From NCBI GenBank assembly GCA_031290985.1, contig JARLJW010000107.1, positions 62,001-126,000 of the forward strand: a DNA stretch of 64,000 nucleotides, written 5' to 3'. The first letter of the stretch is position 1; the number at the start of each line of letters is the position of its first letter. Under the pieces are notes generated by a model. It was not told where the DNA came from. It did no database searches and worked only from the letters and a program-made list of their open reading frames with translations. Positions 28,075 to 37,100 of this stretch are shown piece by piece. This DNA comes from Verrucomicrobiia bacterium (GTDB lineage: Bacteria; Verrucomicrobiota; Verrucomicrobiia; Limisphaerales; UBA11358). A program made the position numbers and the translations under genes.

Positions 28075-28943
28075 GATTTCGGCCCGCCGTAAATGTTTTC
28101 CACCAGCGCCCGGCGCATCACGTCCAGCGGTGCAGCCTGGCCGGTCCAGATCTCGAACGCCTTCGCCCCCTGATGCAGCAGCATCCCCAGGCCGTTCGCC
28201 GTCCGGCAGCCGGCCTGTTTCGCGGCGGCCAGCAGCGCCGTTTCCGCCGGGCGATAAATCATGTCGTAAACCGCGCGCGCCCGTTTCAACGAAAACAAGT
28301 TTTCATCCAGCGGCGAGGGGTCTGCCGGTTTCAGGCCCAACGAAGTGGCGTTCAAGACCAGGTCCATGTCCTCCCGCGGATAACCGACGGCCACATTTGC
28401 CCCCGGAAATTGTCTTTTGATTTCACCCGCGATCTCCTCCGCCTTGCTCGGCGTGCGGTTCACCAGGAAAAGCTCCGCGACATTTTCCGCCGCCAGCTTC
28501 AATGCCGCCGTGCGCCCCGCCCCGCCCGCGCCGAGCAGCAGCACCCTGGCCCCGCGCAGTTCCACCTTCAAATCCTCCCGCAACGAGGTGACGATCGCAT
28601 CCGCGTCCGTGTTAAACCCGGTCGCGCCCTGTTCACTGAACAAGATGGTGTTTACCGCGCCCCACTTTTTTGCGGAAGCGTCCAGCACATCCACCATGTC
28701 CACCGCCAGCAGCTTGTGCGGCACGGTCAGGTTGATGCCGGCAAAGTTCATTGCCTTCGCCCCGGCGATCGCCTCGCGGAGATTTTTCGGGTCCACTTCG
28801 CACGCCACATAACGCCAGTTCAGCGCCAGCGCCGCAAAGGCGGCATTCTGCATCGCGGGCGAGGCGGAATGCCGGACGGGCGAACCGAACACCGCGCACA
28901 GGCGCGTGGCGGCGTTGATGACATTGTTTTCGGACGGCGGCAC
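28071..28943 (-). CDS. aroE: Shikimate dehydrogenase
   Basis: A 290-residue NADPH-dependent enzyme that reduces 3-dehydroshikimate to shikimate in aromatic amino acid synthesis. The substrate block VFGSPVRHSASPAMQNAAF, the catalytic Lys in INLTVPHKLLAVD, the nucleotide loop LLLGAGGAGRTAALKL and the C-terminal GLGMLLHQGAKAF are all present. The start is uncertain: GTG at 28943 or TTG at 28949, neither with a clear ribosome-binding site. It lies between a pilin-like gene and the prepilin peptidase gene and overlaps the latter. Confidence 0.96.
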   Translation of the reverse strand: MPPSENNVINAATRLCAVFGSPVRHSASPAMQNAAFAALALNWRYVACEVDPKNLREAIAGAKAMNFAGINLTVPHKLLAVDMVDVLDASAKKWGAVNTILFSEQGATGFNTDADAIVTSLREDLKVELRGARVLLLGAGGAGRTAALKLAAENVAELFLVNRTPSKAEEIAGEIKRQFPGANVAVGYPREDMDLVLNATSLGLKPADPSPLDENLFSLKRARAVYDMIYRPAETALLAAAKQAGCRTANGLGMLLHQGAKAFEIWTGQAAPLDVMRRALVENIYGGPKS

Positions 28944-28996
28944 GCGCAATTTATATGCGGCAATCGCCCCAGTTCAAAGCGTAAACTCCGCCTGGC

Positions 28997-29371
28997 TCAG
29001 GGTAAGACATGCGGTGGCGACACCGAACTCCCCAGCGAACACCGGGGCTGATCGCCCACTTTGGCCAGGCTGTATGCGCCTCCGGCGGGGCACGGCGGCA
29101 GGCTTCCCGCCGAGTTTAGCTTGATGTATGGCGTCAGGTCGCCGGGAAAACTGATGCTGTCGCCCGTCTGTTTCCCGCGTTCCAGCGCGAACTCCGCTGC
29201 CGCCGCATCGAGCTTCGTTAGATTGTTAATGCAGCCTTTGGCCTGCGCGTTCTGACGGGCGCTCACGAAGTTGGGAATCGCGATCGCCGCCAGGAGGCCG
29301 ATGATGGCCACGACGATCATGATTTCCACCAGCGTGAACCCCGCCCCGTTAAGGGATGGTTTCGCTTTCAT
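28997..29371 (-). CDS. Type IV pilin-like / pseudopilin protein
   Basis: A 124-residue prepilin-type protein. A short basic leader MKAKPSLNGAG is followed by the cleavage site G-FTLVEIMIVVAIIGLLAA with Glu at +5 and Gly at -1, the standard class III signal. The hydrophobic helix continues as IAIPNFVSARQNAQ. The globular part is small, with two or three Cys (KGCINNL, PPCPAGG). It precedes aroE and the prepilin peptidase gene on the same strand, so the peptidase probably processes it. It could be a pilin or a type II secretion pseudopilin. Confidence 0.93.
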   Translation of the reverse strand: MKAKPSLNGAGFTLVEIMIVVAIIGLLAAIAIPNFVSARQNAQAKGCINNLTKLDAAAAEFALERGKQTGDSISFPGDLTPYIKLNSAGSLPPCPAGGAYSLAKVGDQPRCSLGSSVSPPHVLP

Positions 29372-29630
29372 GGTTATGTTCTTTCGCTATGAACGGCGTG
29401 AACCATGCGGCGGCGGGTTATGATGATTTCAAACAGTGTTCACGGATTGCCGGCCGCAAACCGCTCCACCAGATGAAACAATCCGGAACCATTTTGGTTT
29501 CGTCCCGGCGAAGAAATTTTGTGCGGCAACCTTTAAAAATGCCGGTGACGAAACCGGTGCAATTGCAAACAAATCATCCAAGCGCGCCTACACATGCCCC
29601 CGCCTTGGAGAAGAGCGCCCCAGTTTCCCC
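29372..29630. other. Intergenic region upstream of the pilin-like gene
   Basis: This 259-bp gap lies between the response-regulator stop and the pilin-like start. I see no reading frame, repeat or terminator in it. It should hold the pilin-like gene promoter, but no convincing -35/-10 pair is visible. Confidence 0.5.
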
Positions 29631-30290
29631 TCACGGATTCTTGAAGCGGTTGCCGGTCGGCTCGAGGTGGATGATGCCCCGTTGGATGGCCGTGGTGACG
29701 GCTTCCGTGCGGTCGGCGGCACGCAGTTTGCCGAGAATGTTTTTCAGATGCGTCTTCACCGTGTGCTCGGAGATGCTGAGGGCGTCGCCAATTTCCTTGT
29801 TCGCCAGGCCCTTGGCCAGTTCCTGTAAAACTTGCACCTCGCGTGCGGTCAGGTTCTCAAAGGTCTTCCGCGAGGCCAGCCGGCTGGCAACCTCCTGCGG
29901 AATCCAGCGTTGCCCGGCCACGACCGCCCGCAGTGCCGGAATCAGTTTCTCCACCGAGGAATTTTTGAACACATAGCCCTGCGCGCCCGCCTGCAATGCC
30001 TTGTGGATGTCTTCATCGCCATCAAAGGCCGTCAGCATGAGGATGCGGGCCGCGGGAAATTGGGCGCGGATGTCCATCGCGGTTTGGATGCCGTCTTTGA
30101 CCGGCATGCGCATGTCCAGCAACGCCAGGTCCGGTTGCAGGCGGCGGAAAAGCTCCAGCGCTTCCGCCCCGTCAACGGCGGCGCCGACCACCTCCATGTC
30201 CGGCTCCACGCTGATCAATGCGGCCAGCCCGATGCGCACGACATAATGGTCGTCAGCCAGCAGGATGCGGATTTTCGGTGGGTTCTTCAT
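29631..30290 (-). CDS. NarL/LuxR-type response regulator
   Basis: A 219-residue two-component regulator. The receiver domain begins KIRILLADDHYVVRIGL, with the acidic pair Asp13-Asp14, phospho-acceptor Asp59 in LALLDMRMP, and Lys near 108. The C-terminal LuxR helix-turn-helix has LTAREVQVLQELAKGL and ISEHTVKTHLKNIL. The first 38 bases overlap the end of the histidine kinase gene, so the two are co-translated and almost certainly partners. Likely targets are the neighbouring glycan-degradation genes, but that is an inference. Confidence 0.95.
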   Translation of the reverse strand: MKNPPKIRILLADDHYVVRIGLAALISVEPDMEVVGAAVDGAEALELFRRLQPDLALLDMRMPVKDGIQTAMDIRAQFPAARILMLTAFDGDEDIHKALQAGAQGYVFKNSSVEKLIPALRAVVAGQRWIPQEVASRLASRKTFENLTAREVQVLQELAKGLANKEIGDALSISEHTVKTHLKNILGKLRAADRTEAVTTAIQRGIIHLEPTGNRFKNP

Positions 30291-32568
30291 TTGAATTTTG
30301 CAAAGTGGCGAATGCAGGCATGACCGTTTCTTGAACCGGCTCCAGTCCAATCTCGACGCGGATGGTCGTTCCCTCCCCGGGCGCGCTGGCCAGGCTGAAC
30401 TGCCCGCCCAGCCGCTTGACCCGTTCGGACATGCCCAGCAGCCCAAAATGGCCCTCGTCCGGACCGGCGGCTTCCTGCGGCACAAATCCCCGCCCATTGT
30501 CATGAATGCTCAAGACCACCAACTGCGGTTCAAACTCCAGTTGGATGGTCACGGCCGTCGCCTGTGAATGTTTGATGACGTTGACAATCGCCTCGCGCCC
30601 GATGCGCAGAAAATTTTCCTCCACGACTTCCGGCAATGCCCGGACCTGCCCTTTCGTCTTCAGTTCCACGCCGATCTCCGCGCCGGTGAGCAGTTGCCGG
30701 GCGTTCTCCAGCAGGGCGCTGGCGATGTCAAACTGCTCCTGCACCAGCCGGCGCAGATCCCAGACCGACTGCCGCACCTCCAACTGGCTGCGCGACATCA
30801 GGTCGCACGACAGCTCCAGATGCGCCAGCGCGTCCTCCGGTTTCTTTTCGTAAAGCTTCCGGGCCGTGTCCAGTTCCATCGCGATCCCGGTGAGCGTTTG
30901 CTCGACGGTGTCGTGCAGTTCCTGGGCCAGCCGGGTGCGCTCGGCCAGCACGGCCTTGAATTGCAGCTCGGATTCTTTCCGGGCGGTGATCTGAAATTTC
31001 AGCTGCTCGGTCCGCGCCTTGACCCGCTCCTCCAGTTGGTCGTTGGCCTGTTGCAGCGCCAGTTGTGCCTTCTCCCGCTCGCGGATGAGAAAGTTGAGGA
31101 CTGAATTCTTGCGCGAAACCATGACCGTCCAGCCGGCAAAGACAATCAGCCCCGAGCAGACGATCGCAAAGCCGATGAGCAGCCGTTGCGGAGTCAGCCA
31201 GCTCGGCTTTTGCAAGACTTGGATGTCCCTGGAATTACCGAGGAGAATCTGGAAAGATTTCAGCTTCCCTTCGCTGTCGATCTGGGTCAGGCAGACGCCG
31301 CTCACCTGCAGGACCGTGCCAATCTGGATGGCGGCCAGCTCCGGCTGCCCCACGGCATAATTGGCCTCGGCGGCGAAGGTAAAGTTGGACGCCTGCAACA
31401 CCAGCACCGTCGTGGTGTAGGTAACTGGCAGCTTTGATCCGCTGCCCTGCCGGACCGTGCGCTCGATAAGTTTGCCCGTCAGGGAAACGTATTCCGCGTG
31501 GTGCAGCCCCTTTTGCAGCTCATCAATTGGCACCAGCTTCGCCTGGATGGGCGCGGCCGGCTTCGGCAGCTTCCGGAACACCGCGTCTTGCAACACCGGC
31601 AGGTAATTCTCAAAGCTCGGAAAACCGACCGCCTCCACCAACTCGCCGGGCTGGCACACGGCGGATTCGCGGCTTTGAATCTGCAACCCGCCCAGTTCAT
31701 CCTGGAGGAACAGGCTTTCCCCGTTCTTCTGCAGCGTCACCACGCCGCGGACATGCACCCGCTGGCCCAGCGAGTTGTCCCGGCGGTATTGCCCCAGGTT
31801 GTTCAGCGGGATGACCGGCCGTTCAAAGGGATCCGCCGGCTCGGGTTGCTCCACCACCAGGTCCGAAAGCACGGGGATGTACACCTCCGCGAGGATCAGT
31901 TGCCGCAGCGACCGGTTGTGCGCTTCCGCCGCCGTGCCCCGGATTCGCACCTGAGACCCGACCAGTTTTTCATATTGAAAACCGGGCGGCACCTCCACAT
32001 AGGCCCGGAAACGGTAGCCGCCCGCCGCCAGATCAATCGCCAGCCGCGTACCATCCACGCGCGCGTCCCGCACAACGCCCGAAGCCTCGATCCGCTGGCT
32101 GTCTTCCGCCCCGGACATCAATTGCTCGACCGATACCGGCCTGGCCGGCGGCAGCGGGGCGGTGCCCTTGATGCGCACCTGCGGAGCGGTGATGGTCGGG
32201 GCGTACGCCCCCGCATACGTTATGCCGGAAATTTCAACCAGTTCGCCCGCTTTCAAATGCGTCCCATTGACATTATCCACAAACACGCCACCGGTGGCGT
32301 CTTGCACAAAAAATCTTCCTTTCAACGCCGCATCGGAAGCCGTCACCACGCCGGTCACCAACACCTTGATCGATTGCGAAGCTTGTTCCGCCGGCAGGGA
32401 GATGACATCCATCGCGTTGGTCAAGAGCTCTGCCGCCGGCTGTGCCGGGCTGCGACCCGTCCCCAAAAACAGGATCAAAGCCAGCGCCAGAGGCAGGGTT
32501 GGGACAAAACAACCCCCGAAGCATCCCGCCGCCGGGCCGGTAATTTTGAGTTGTTGGCTGATGTTCAA
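30253..32568 (-). CDS. Sensor histidine kinase with OB-like periplasmic repeats
   Basis: A 771-residue sensor. A signal or membrane segment lies at about 20-38. A periplasmic region of about 410 residues contains repeated OB-fold-like units (VLVTGVVTASDAALKGRFFVQD and VHVRGVVTLQKNGESLFLQD, shown as starts). A membrane segment follows near 455-480, then a coiled coil (EREKAQLALQQANDQLEERV). The HisKA_3 domain has ELHDTVEQTLTGI with His552, and the HATPase has IVNVIKHS and DNGRGFVP. This is the NarX/DegS type. It lies 99 bp after the TIM-barrel hydrolase gene, so it may sense a glycan. Confidence 0.92.
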   Translation of the reverse strand: MNISQQLKITGPAAGCFGGCFVPTLPLALALILFLGTGRSPAQPAAELLTNAMDVISLPAEQASQSIKVLVTGVVTASDAALKGRFFVQDATGGVFVDNVNGTHLKAGELVEISGITYAGAYAPTITAPQVRIKGTAPLPPARPVSVEQLMSGAEDSQRIEASGVVRDARVDGTRLAIDLAAGGYRFRAYVEVPPGFQYEKLVGSQVRIRGTAAEAHNRSLRQLILAEVYIPVLSDLVVEQPEPADPFERPVIPLNNLGQYRRDNSLGQRVHVRGVVTLQKNGESLFLQDELGGLQIQSRESAVCQPGELVEAVGFPSFENYLPVLQDAVFRKLPKPAAPIQAKLVPIDELQKGLHHAEYVSLTGKLIERTVRQGSGSKLPVTYTTTVLVLQASNFTFAAEANYAVGQPELAAIQIGTVLQVSGVCLTQIDSEGKLKSFQILLGNSRDIQVLQKPSWLTPQRLLIGFAIVCSGLIVFAGWTVMVSRKNSVLNFLIREREKAQLALQQANDQLEERVKARTEQLKFQITARKESELQFKAVLAERTRLAQELHDTVEQTLTGIAMELDTARKLYEKKPEDALAHLELSCDLMSRSQLEVRQSVWDLRRLVQEQFDIASALLENARQLLTGAEIGVELKTKGQVRALPEVVEENFLRIGREAIVNVIKHSQATAVTIQLEFEPQLVVLSIHDNGRGFVPQEAAGPDEGHFGLLGMSERVKRLGGQFSLASAPGEGTTIRVEIGLEPVQETVMPAFATLQNSNEEPTENPHPAG

Positions 32569-32667
32569 ATTACAGTTTCCGGTGCGGCTAAAGTCGAGAT
32601 TATTTTCGCCGGCCGGACCCGCGGATAACCGGACGGGTTAGCCCCGATACCACGCCGGCGGGGATGA

Positions 32668-34101
32668 TTATTCCTTGGAACTCTCCGTCCGGCGGGCTTG
32701 TGCCATTGGCGACGTCCCGGCCTCATCTACAAAAAATGGAATGTTCACGTGCGCGGCATGCCCTTTTCCATCGAACACGTAGGCGAACAGGCGATAGGCG
32801 CCGGGTTTGGGCGGTGCTTTCATGGTGATCTCGCCTCCGGTCGCTTCTTCAATCAAGTCCTGAACGCTTTCGGGTTTGGCCTCAAAGTCACCGCCCGTTT
32901 TCAAGTCGGTGCTTTCCGGCATCACGTCCCAGACGAAGGTCAGGTTCTTATTATCGCCCGCGTTGGCCTGAACCCTGGCCGGATAGCTCTGTCCGGCTTG
33001 GAGGTGGATGTTCTGGTAGGCGGTCTTGCCGTTCAGCCACGCACCTTTCAGTTGCGGACAGCGGATTGCCGGCCAGGCCCCGGTCCAGAGATATTGCATG
33101 ACATCAACCGCCGGCGTCTCTTCTCCGGAGTCCAGAAACATGCCGTACCAGGTCGGGGTGCGCTCCTGCTTGTGGCCCCACAGAAAAACATAGGAACCGA
33201 CGCACTGTTTGCTGTCCGCCTCGATCACCGTCTCAAATCGCCGCTTGTACGACTCCGCCTTGCCGGTGCTGTTGTCCTCGATCGGCGCGCCCCACGCGGT
33301 TTTCCTGACCTCCCAATGCCCCGTTGCGCCCCACTCGGTCACCAAGTATGCGCCTTGCCAGCCCGCCTCGCGCAGATAACGCGGCAGATTCACGATGTCG
33401 GCGTACATCTGGAACGAGATCAGATCCAGGTCCGGGGCCCGGCTTTTGACTTCCTGGACCACCTCCTGATTAAACCCCGCCAGCGGCGTCGTGGTGAGAT
33501 GATTCGGGTCGGTCTGATGGATCATCTTGGAGATGTCATTGACCGCGTCCCAGACCTTGGGATTCTTCGCATTCAAATTAAGTTCGTTGCCGATCGCCCA
33601 GATGATCAATGCCGGGTGATCCTTGTATTTCAACACCTCCTGCTTGACTCCCGCCAACTGGCGCGCCACCGCCGCCTTGTCGTTGTAATCAAATCCCTGC
33701 CGCTCTAGCCCCAGCCGCAATCCCAGCGTGACATAAAGACGATTGGTGAGTGCACGATCCAACAGTTGTCGCGTCCGCCCGTCCTCCGTGCTCCAGGTTC
33801 GGATGGAATTGCCGCCGTGCTCCGCCAGTTGCTCCTGGTTGCCCGTTTCCAAGCCGGCCCCCTTGATATAAAACGGCGTGTGATCCACATATAACTGGTA
33901 ACCACCGTTCGTTTGTAAAAGCTGAACTTTGACCGGGCCGCCGGTCTTCACCGGTTCCGCGGCATGAGCCGCCCATCCCCCGTTCACAGCCAGCGTTCCG
34001 CAGATGAGCAAAGCCAGCCACGCCCGGTTTCCTTCCGCGCCCCCGCAGACAGAGCCACCTAACCGCATCGCGAAGTGGAGGGATCGTTCAATCGTTTTCA
34101 T
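32668..34101 (-). CDS. Secreted TIM-barrel glycoside hydrolase (GH2/GH5-like)
   Basis: A 477-residue exported enzyme; the signal peptide ends AAHAAEP. The barrel (about 60-340) has the retaining clan-A pattern: acid/base Glu173 in IWAIGNELNL and nucleophile Glu256 in LVTEWGATG. RTWSTEDGRTR and WGHKQERTPTW also belong to the barrel. A C-terminal beta-sandwich (about 375-465) has PPKPGAYRLFAYVFDG. The start is the ATG at 34101; the longer frame upstream reads into the end of the GH16-GH2 gene. The closest family is GH2 or GH5, but I cannot assign a substrate. It follows the fusion gene by 23 bp. Confidence 0.85.
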   Translation of the reverse strand: MKTIERSLHFAMRLGGSVCGGAEGNRAWLALLICGTLAVNGGWAAHAAEPVKTGGPVKVQLLQTNGGYQLYVDHTPFYIKGAGLETGNQEQLAEHGGNSIRTWSTEDGRTRQLLDRALTNRLYVTLGLRLGLERQGFDYNDKAAVARQLAGVKQEVLKYKDHPALIIWAIGNELNLNAKNPKVWDAVNDISKMIHQTDPNHLTTTPLAGFNQEVVQEVKSRAPDLDLISFQMYADIVNLPRYLREAGWQGAYLVTEWGATGHWEVRKTAWGAPIEDNSTGKAESYKRRFETVIEADSKQCVGSYVFLWGHKQERTPTWYGMFLDSGEETPAVDVMQYLWTGAWPAIRCPQLKGAWLNGKTAYQNIHLQAGQSYPARVQANAGDNKNLTFVWDVMPESTDLKTGGDFEAKPESVQDLIEEATGGEITMKAPPKPGAYRLFAYVFDGKGHAAHVNIPFFVDEAGTSPMAQARRTESSKE

Positions 34102-34124
34102 AATCGGTGTAAGAAATTTTGGCT

Positions 34125-37100
34125 TCACTGCAACTGGATCCGGTAAAATTGTTGTGGTCCCGCCGGCGGGTTCGTGAACGGCGGAGCCGCCCCGCTCACA
34201 TTGCACCACGGCCCGGTGACGTTTGTGGCGGATTGCAACGTGCCGTACGACCAGTTCAAAATAAAACTGCCGGACGAAATCTGGGCGGTGAAGGTCACCG
34301 ACGGGTTGACGGTCACGGCTATGGTTCCCGGTACCGAGGTCAAACTCCCGGCCGTCGCCGTCACGCTGTAAATACCCGAGGCATTGGTGTCCGCCTTGAC
34401 CAGGACCGGGTTTTGGCTGGCGGCAGTGAATCCGTTGGGTCCGGTCCAGTTGTAAGCCGCCCCCGCAACGGTGGAAGCCGTCAGATACAACGTCATCCCC
34501 GCATACATCGGGCTGTTATACCCTGCCACCGGCGCCGCCGGCGGCGTGGGCAATGTCACTGCGGCCTCCGTCGGTGAATTGGCCGTCTCTCCTATCGGGA
34601 TGAATGGCGTGGCCGCGGAAACAACATAGTAATAACTCTGCCCGTTGATGGCCGTGGCATCGATCCAGTTCGTCCCCGTCACCGTTCCCGGCGGCGACAC
34701 CACTGTGTAAGGCCCGCCGCTGACGGTTGACCGCTTCAGATTGTAGCTGACCGCTCCCGCCGTTGCGTTCCAGGTCAACGCCACTTGATTGTTGCCCGCG
34801 GCCGCCGTCAACCCGGCCGGCCCCGCCGCCGACTGGCGCACGCCCTCCACGTAACTCGCGTCGGCCATTCCGGCGTAAAACCGGAAGTCATCGATCCAAC
34901 CGGCAAAATCACGATCACGGTTCAGGCGGTTGCCGATGTCCACGGAAGCCGCGCTGCTGAAAGGAACGATCTGGTTGGCGACCGCCGTCCTGCTGACCAG
35001 CGTCGCCGGTGCCAGATCAGAACCTTCGTAGAGCGACACGTTGGTGCCATCATAGGCCATCGCCACAAAAATCCAGCTGTTGAGGGGCAGGCTGGAGCCA
35101 AATGCCGCCGTCGCCTGATTGCCGTTCACGAAAAACGACAGGTCGCTCGCATCCTGAAATTTCATCCCGATGCTGTTGGCAGTACCACAGTCCGTATTCG
35201 TGCTGTTTCCGAGAACGAACATCCGCGGCCCGATGTTGCCCGGCAGCAACACCGATTGCTTGAACCACAGGGTCACGAGAAAATTCGAAACGCTGCCAAA
35301 CCCCAGTCCGGCGTTCGTCACCGCGGCGACCGGCCCGCTGCCGCCCTGGCTGGCGTTGGCGGAAAAATTCAGCGCCCGGCTGCCCGTGGTCAACCCGGCC
35401 ACGCCCGAATTGGCCGCCCCGTGGTAATCGGCCGCCGCCCCGCTGCTATTGAACATCTTCAAGTTGATGCTGGCCCCGCCGCCGCTCGTGTCACTGGGCG
35501 TGTTCGTGCCCGGCCCCGGATCATCAAAGACAAAACGCACCTTGAGCGTCGGACCGTATGGCACATTGCCAACCACCACCGTCAGCGCGGCACTTGAATT
35601 GAGCGCTCCTTTGACCGCTTGGATGACCAGGTTATAAACGCCGTTCGTGCTGAACCGCGACGTCGTGCTCAACGCATTGGTATCGCCAAAAACAACGGTG
35701 CCTGGACCGCCGGCCATGCTCCAGGCCGTGGTCACCGGCGGCGCTGAAGCCGGTTCATAATCGGTGACCGTCGCGGCCAACATCAGGATGGCATTCGTGT
35801 TATTGATGAAAACCGTGGACGTGGATGGGTTCGTAATTGAAATTCCGGGCGCAATAACGGGTGCAATCCACAGCAACGTATCCGTAACATTGCTGCCCCC
35901 CTTGCTGCCAATGGCCTGGACCACGTTGCTGCCCCCGAACAAGGTCACCGGCCAGGTGAAGATGCAGTTGGTGCCGGTGGCGACGCCCTGTGATGCTCCA
36001 TTGACAAAAAGCTCCACCGAATCGCAATTGGCATACACTTTTGCCGTGACCGCGTTCACCGAACGGTTGGTGAACGTGTGGCCGGTGATATACACCATCG
36101 GGTTGGTCGTCCAGTTCGCCTTGTAAAAGTAAAAGGCATCCTTGCGCGTCTGCCGGTCATAGGTCACCAGCCCCTTGTCGTTGCGCCCCGGCGTGTCGCC
36201 TTCGTTTCGCCCGTCCGACGCGAAGTCAAACAGGTTCCAGATGAACGTGCCCCACAGGAACGGACGCGCCTTCATCTGCTGCCAGTACGTTTCGTGAAAA
36301 ATATCCTGGTATTCTTCCGGATGATACGGCCCGGCATTGGCCGGTTCGGTGACCGGATTTTCACTGTGCTGGTAAATGCTGGCGCCCGCGCCATATTCAC
36401 TGACGCCTACCGCCCGGGCGGGATAGGTCGCATGGAAATTATCCGCCCAAGGACCAAAATCCGTCATTACGCCGCTATACCAGCCATAATACTTGTTGAA
36501 GGCGATCACCTGCGAATACGCGGCCGTGGGCGCATTGTCGCTCGAGTTGGCGGCGGCGGTCGAAAGCCGCGTCGGATCCTCCTGCGCCGCCACCTGGGCA
36601 AGCTGGCTGATGAGATTGGTCGGGTTCTGGCCCGTCGAAGTGATCTCGTTGTACAACCCCCAGCAGATCACCGACGGATGATTATATCGTTGCCGGATCA
36701 ATTCCGTCAGTTGTTGCACCGCATTCGTATAAAAAGCCGGTGATTCGGTGATGGAATTGATGACCGGGACCTCGCTCCACAGGATGATGCCGTTTTGATC
36801 GGCGAGTTCATAAGTATGGTCGTGGTGTTCATAATGCGAAAGCCGCACCACGGTCGCGCCAATCTCCTTCAGGAATATGAAGTTGGTCTCCCGCTGCGCA
36901 TTGGTCAGCGCCCAGCCGCAGTTCAACCAGTCCTGGTGCATGTCCACGCCGTGCAAATCATAGTGCTGTCCGTTGAGGGCAAACCCGTTCGTCGGATCCA
37001 CGCTAAACCAGCGGAATCCCAGCGGCTGGCTGACCACGTCGATAAGATTGGTGCCATTGTAAATTTCCACGAAGGTTTGATACAGGTAAGGATCGGCCAG

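Noticed and set aside
29372..29630. tRNA or other structured RNA between the regulator and pilin genes
   Set aside because: No cloverleaf or conserved RNA core was recognisable.
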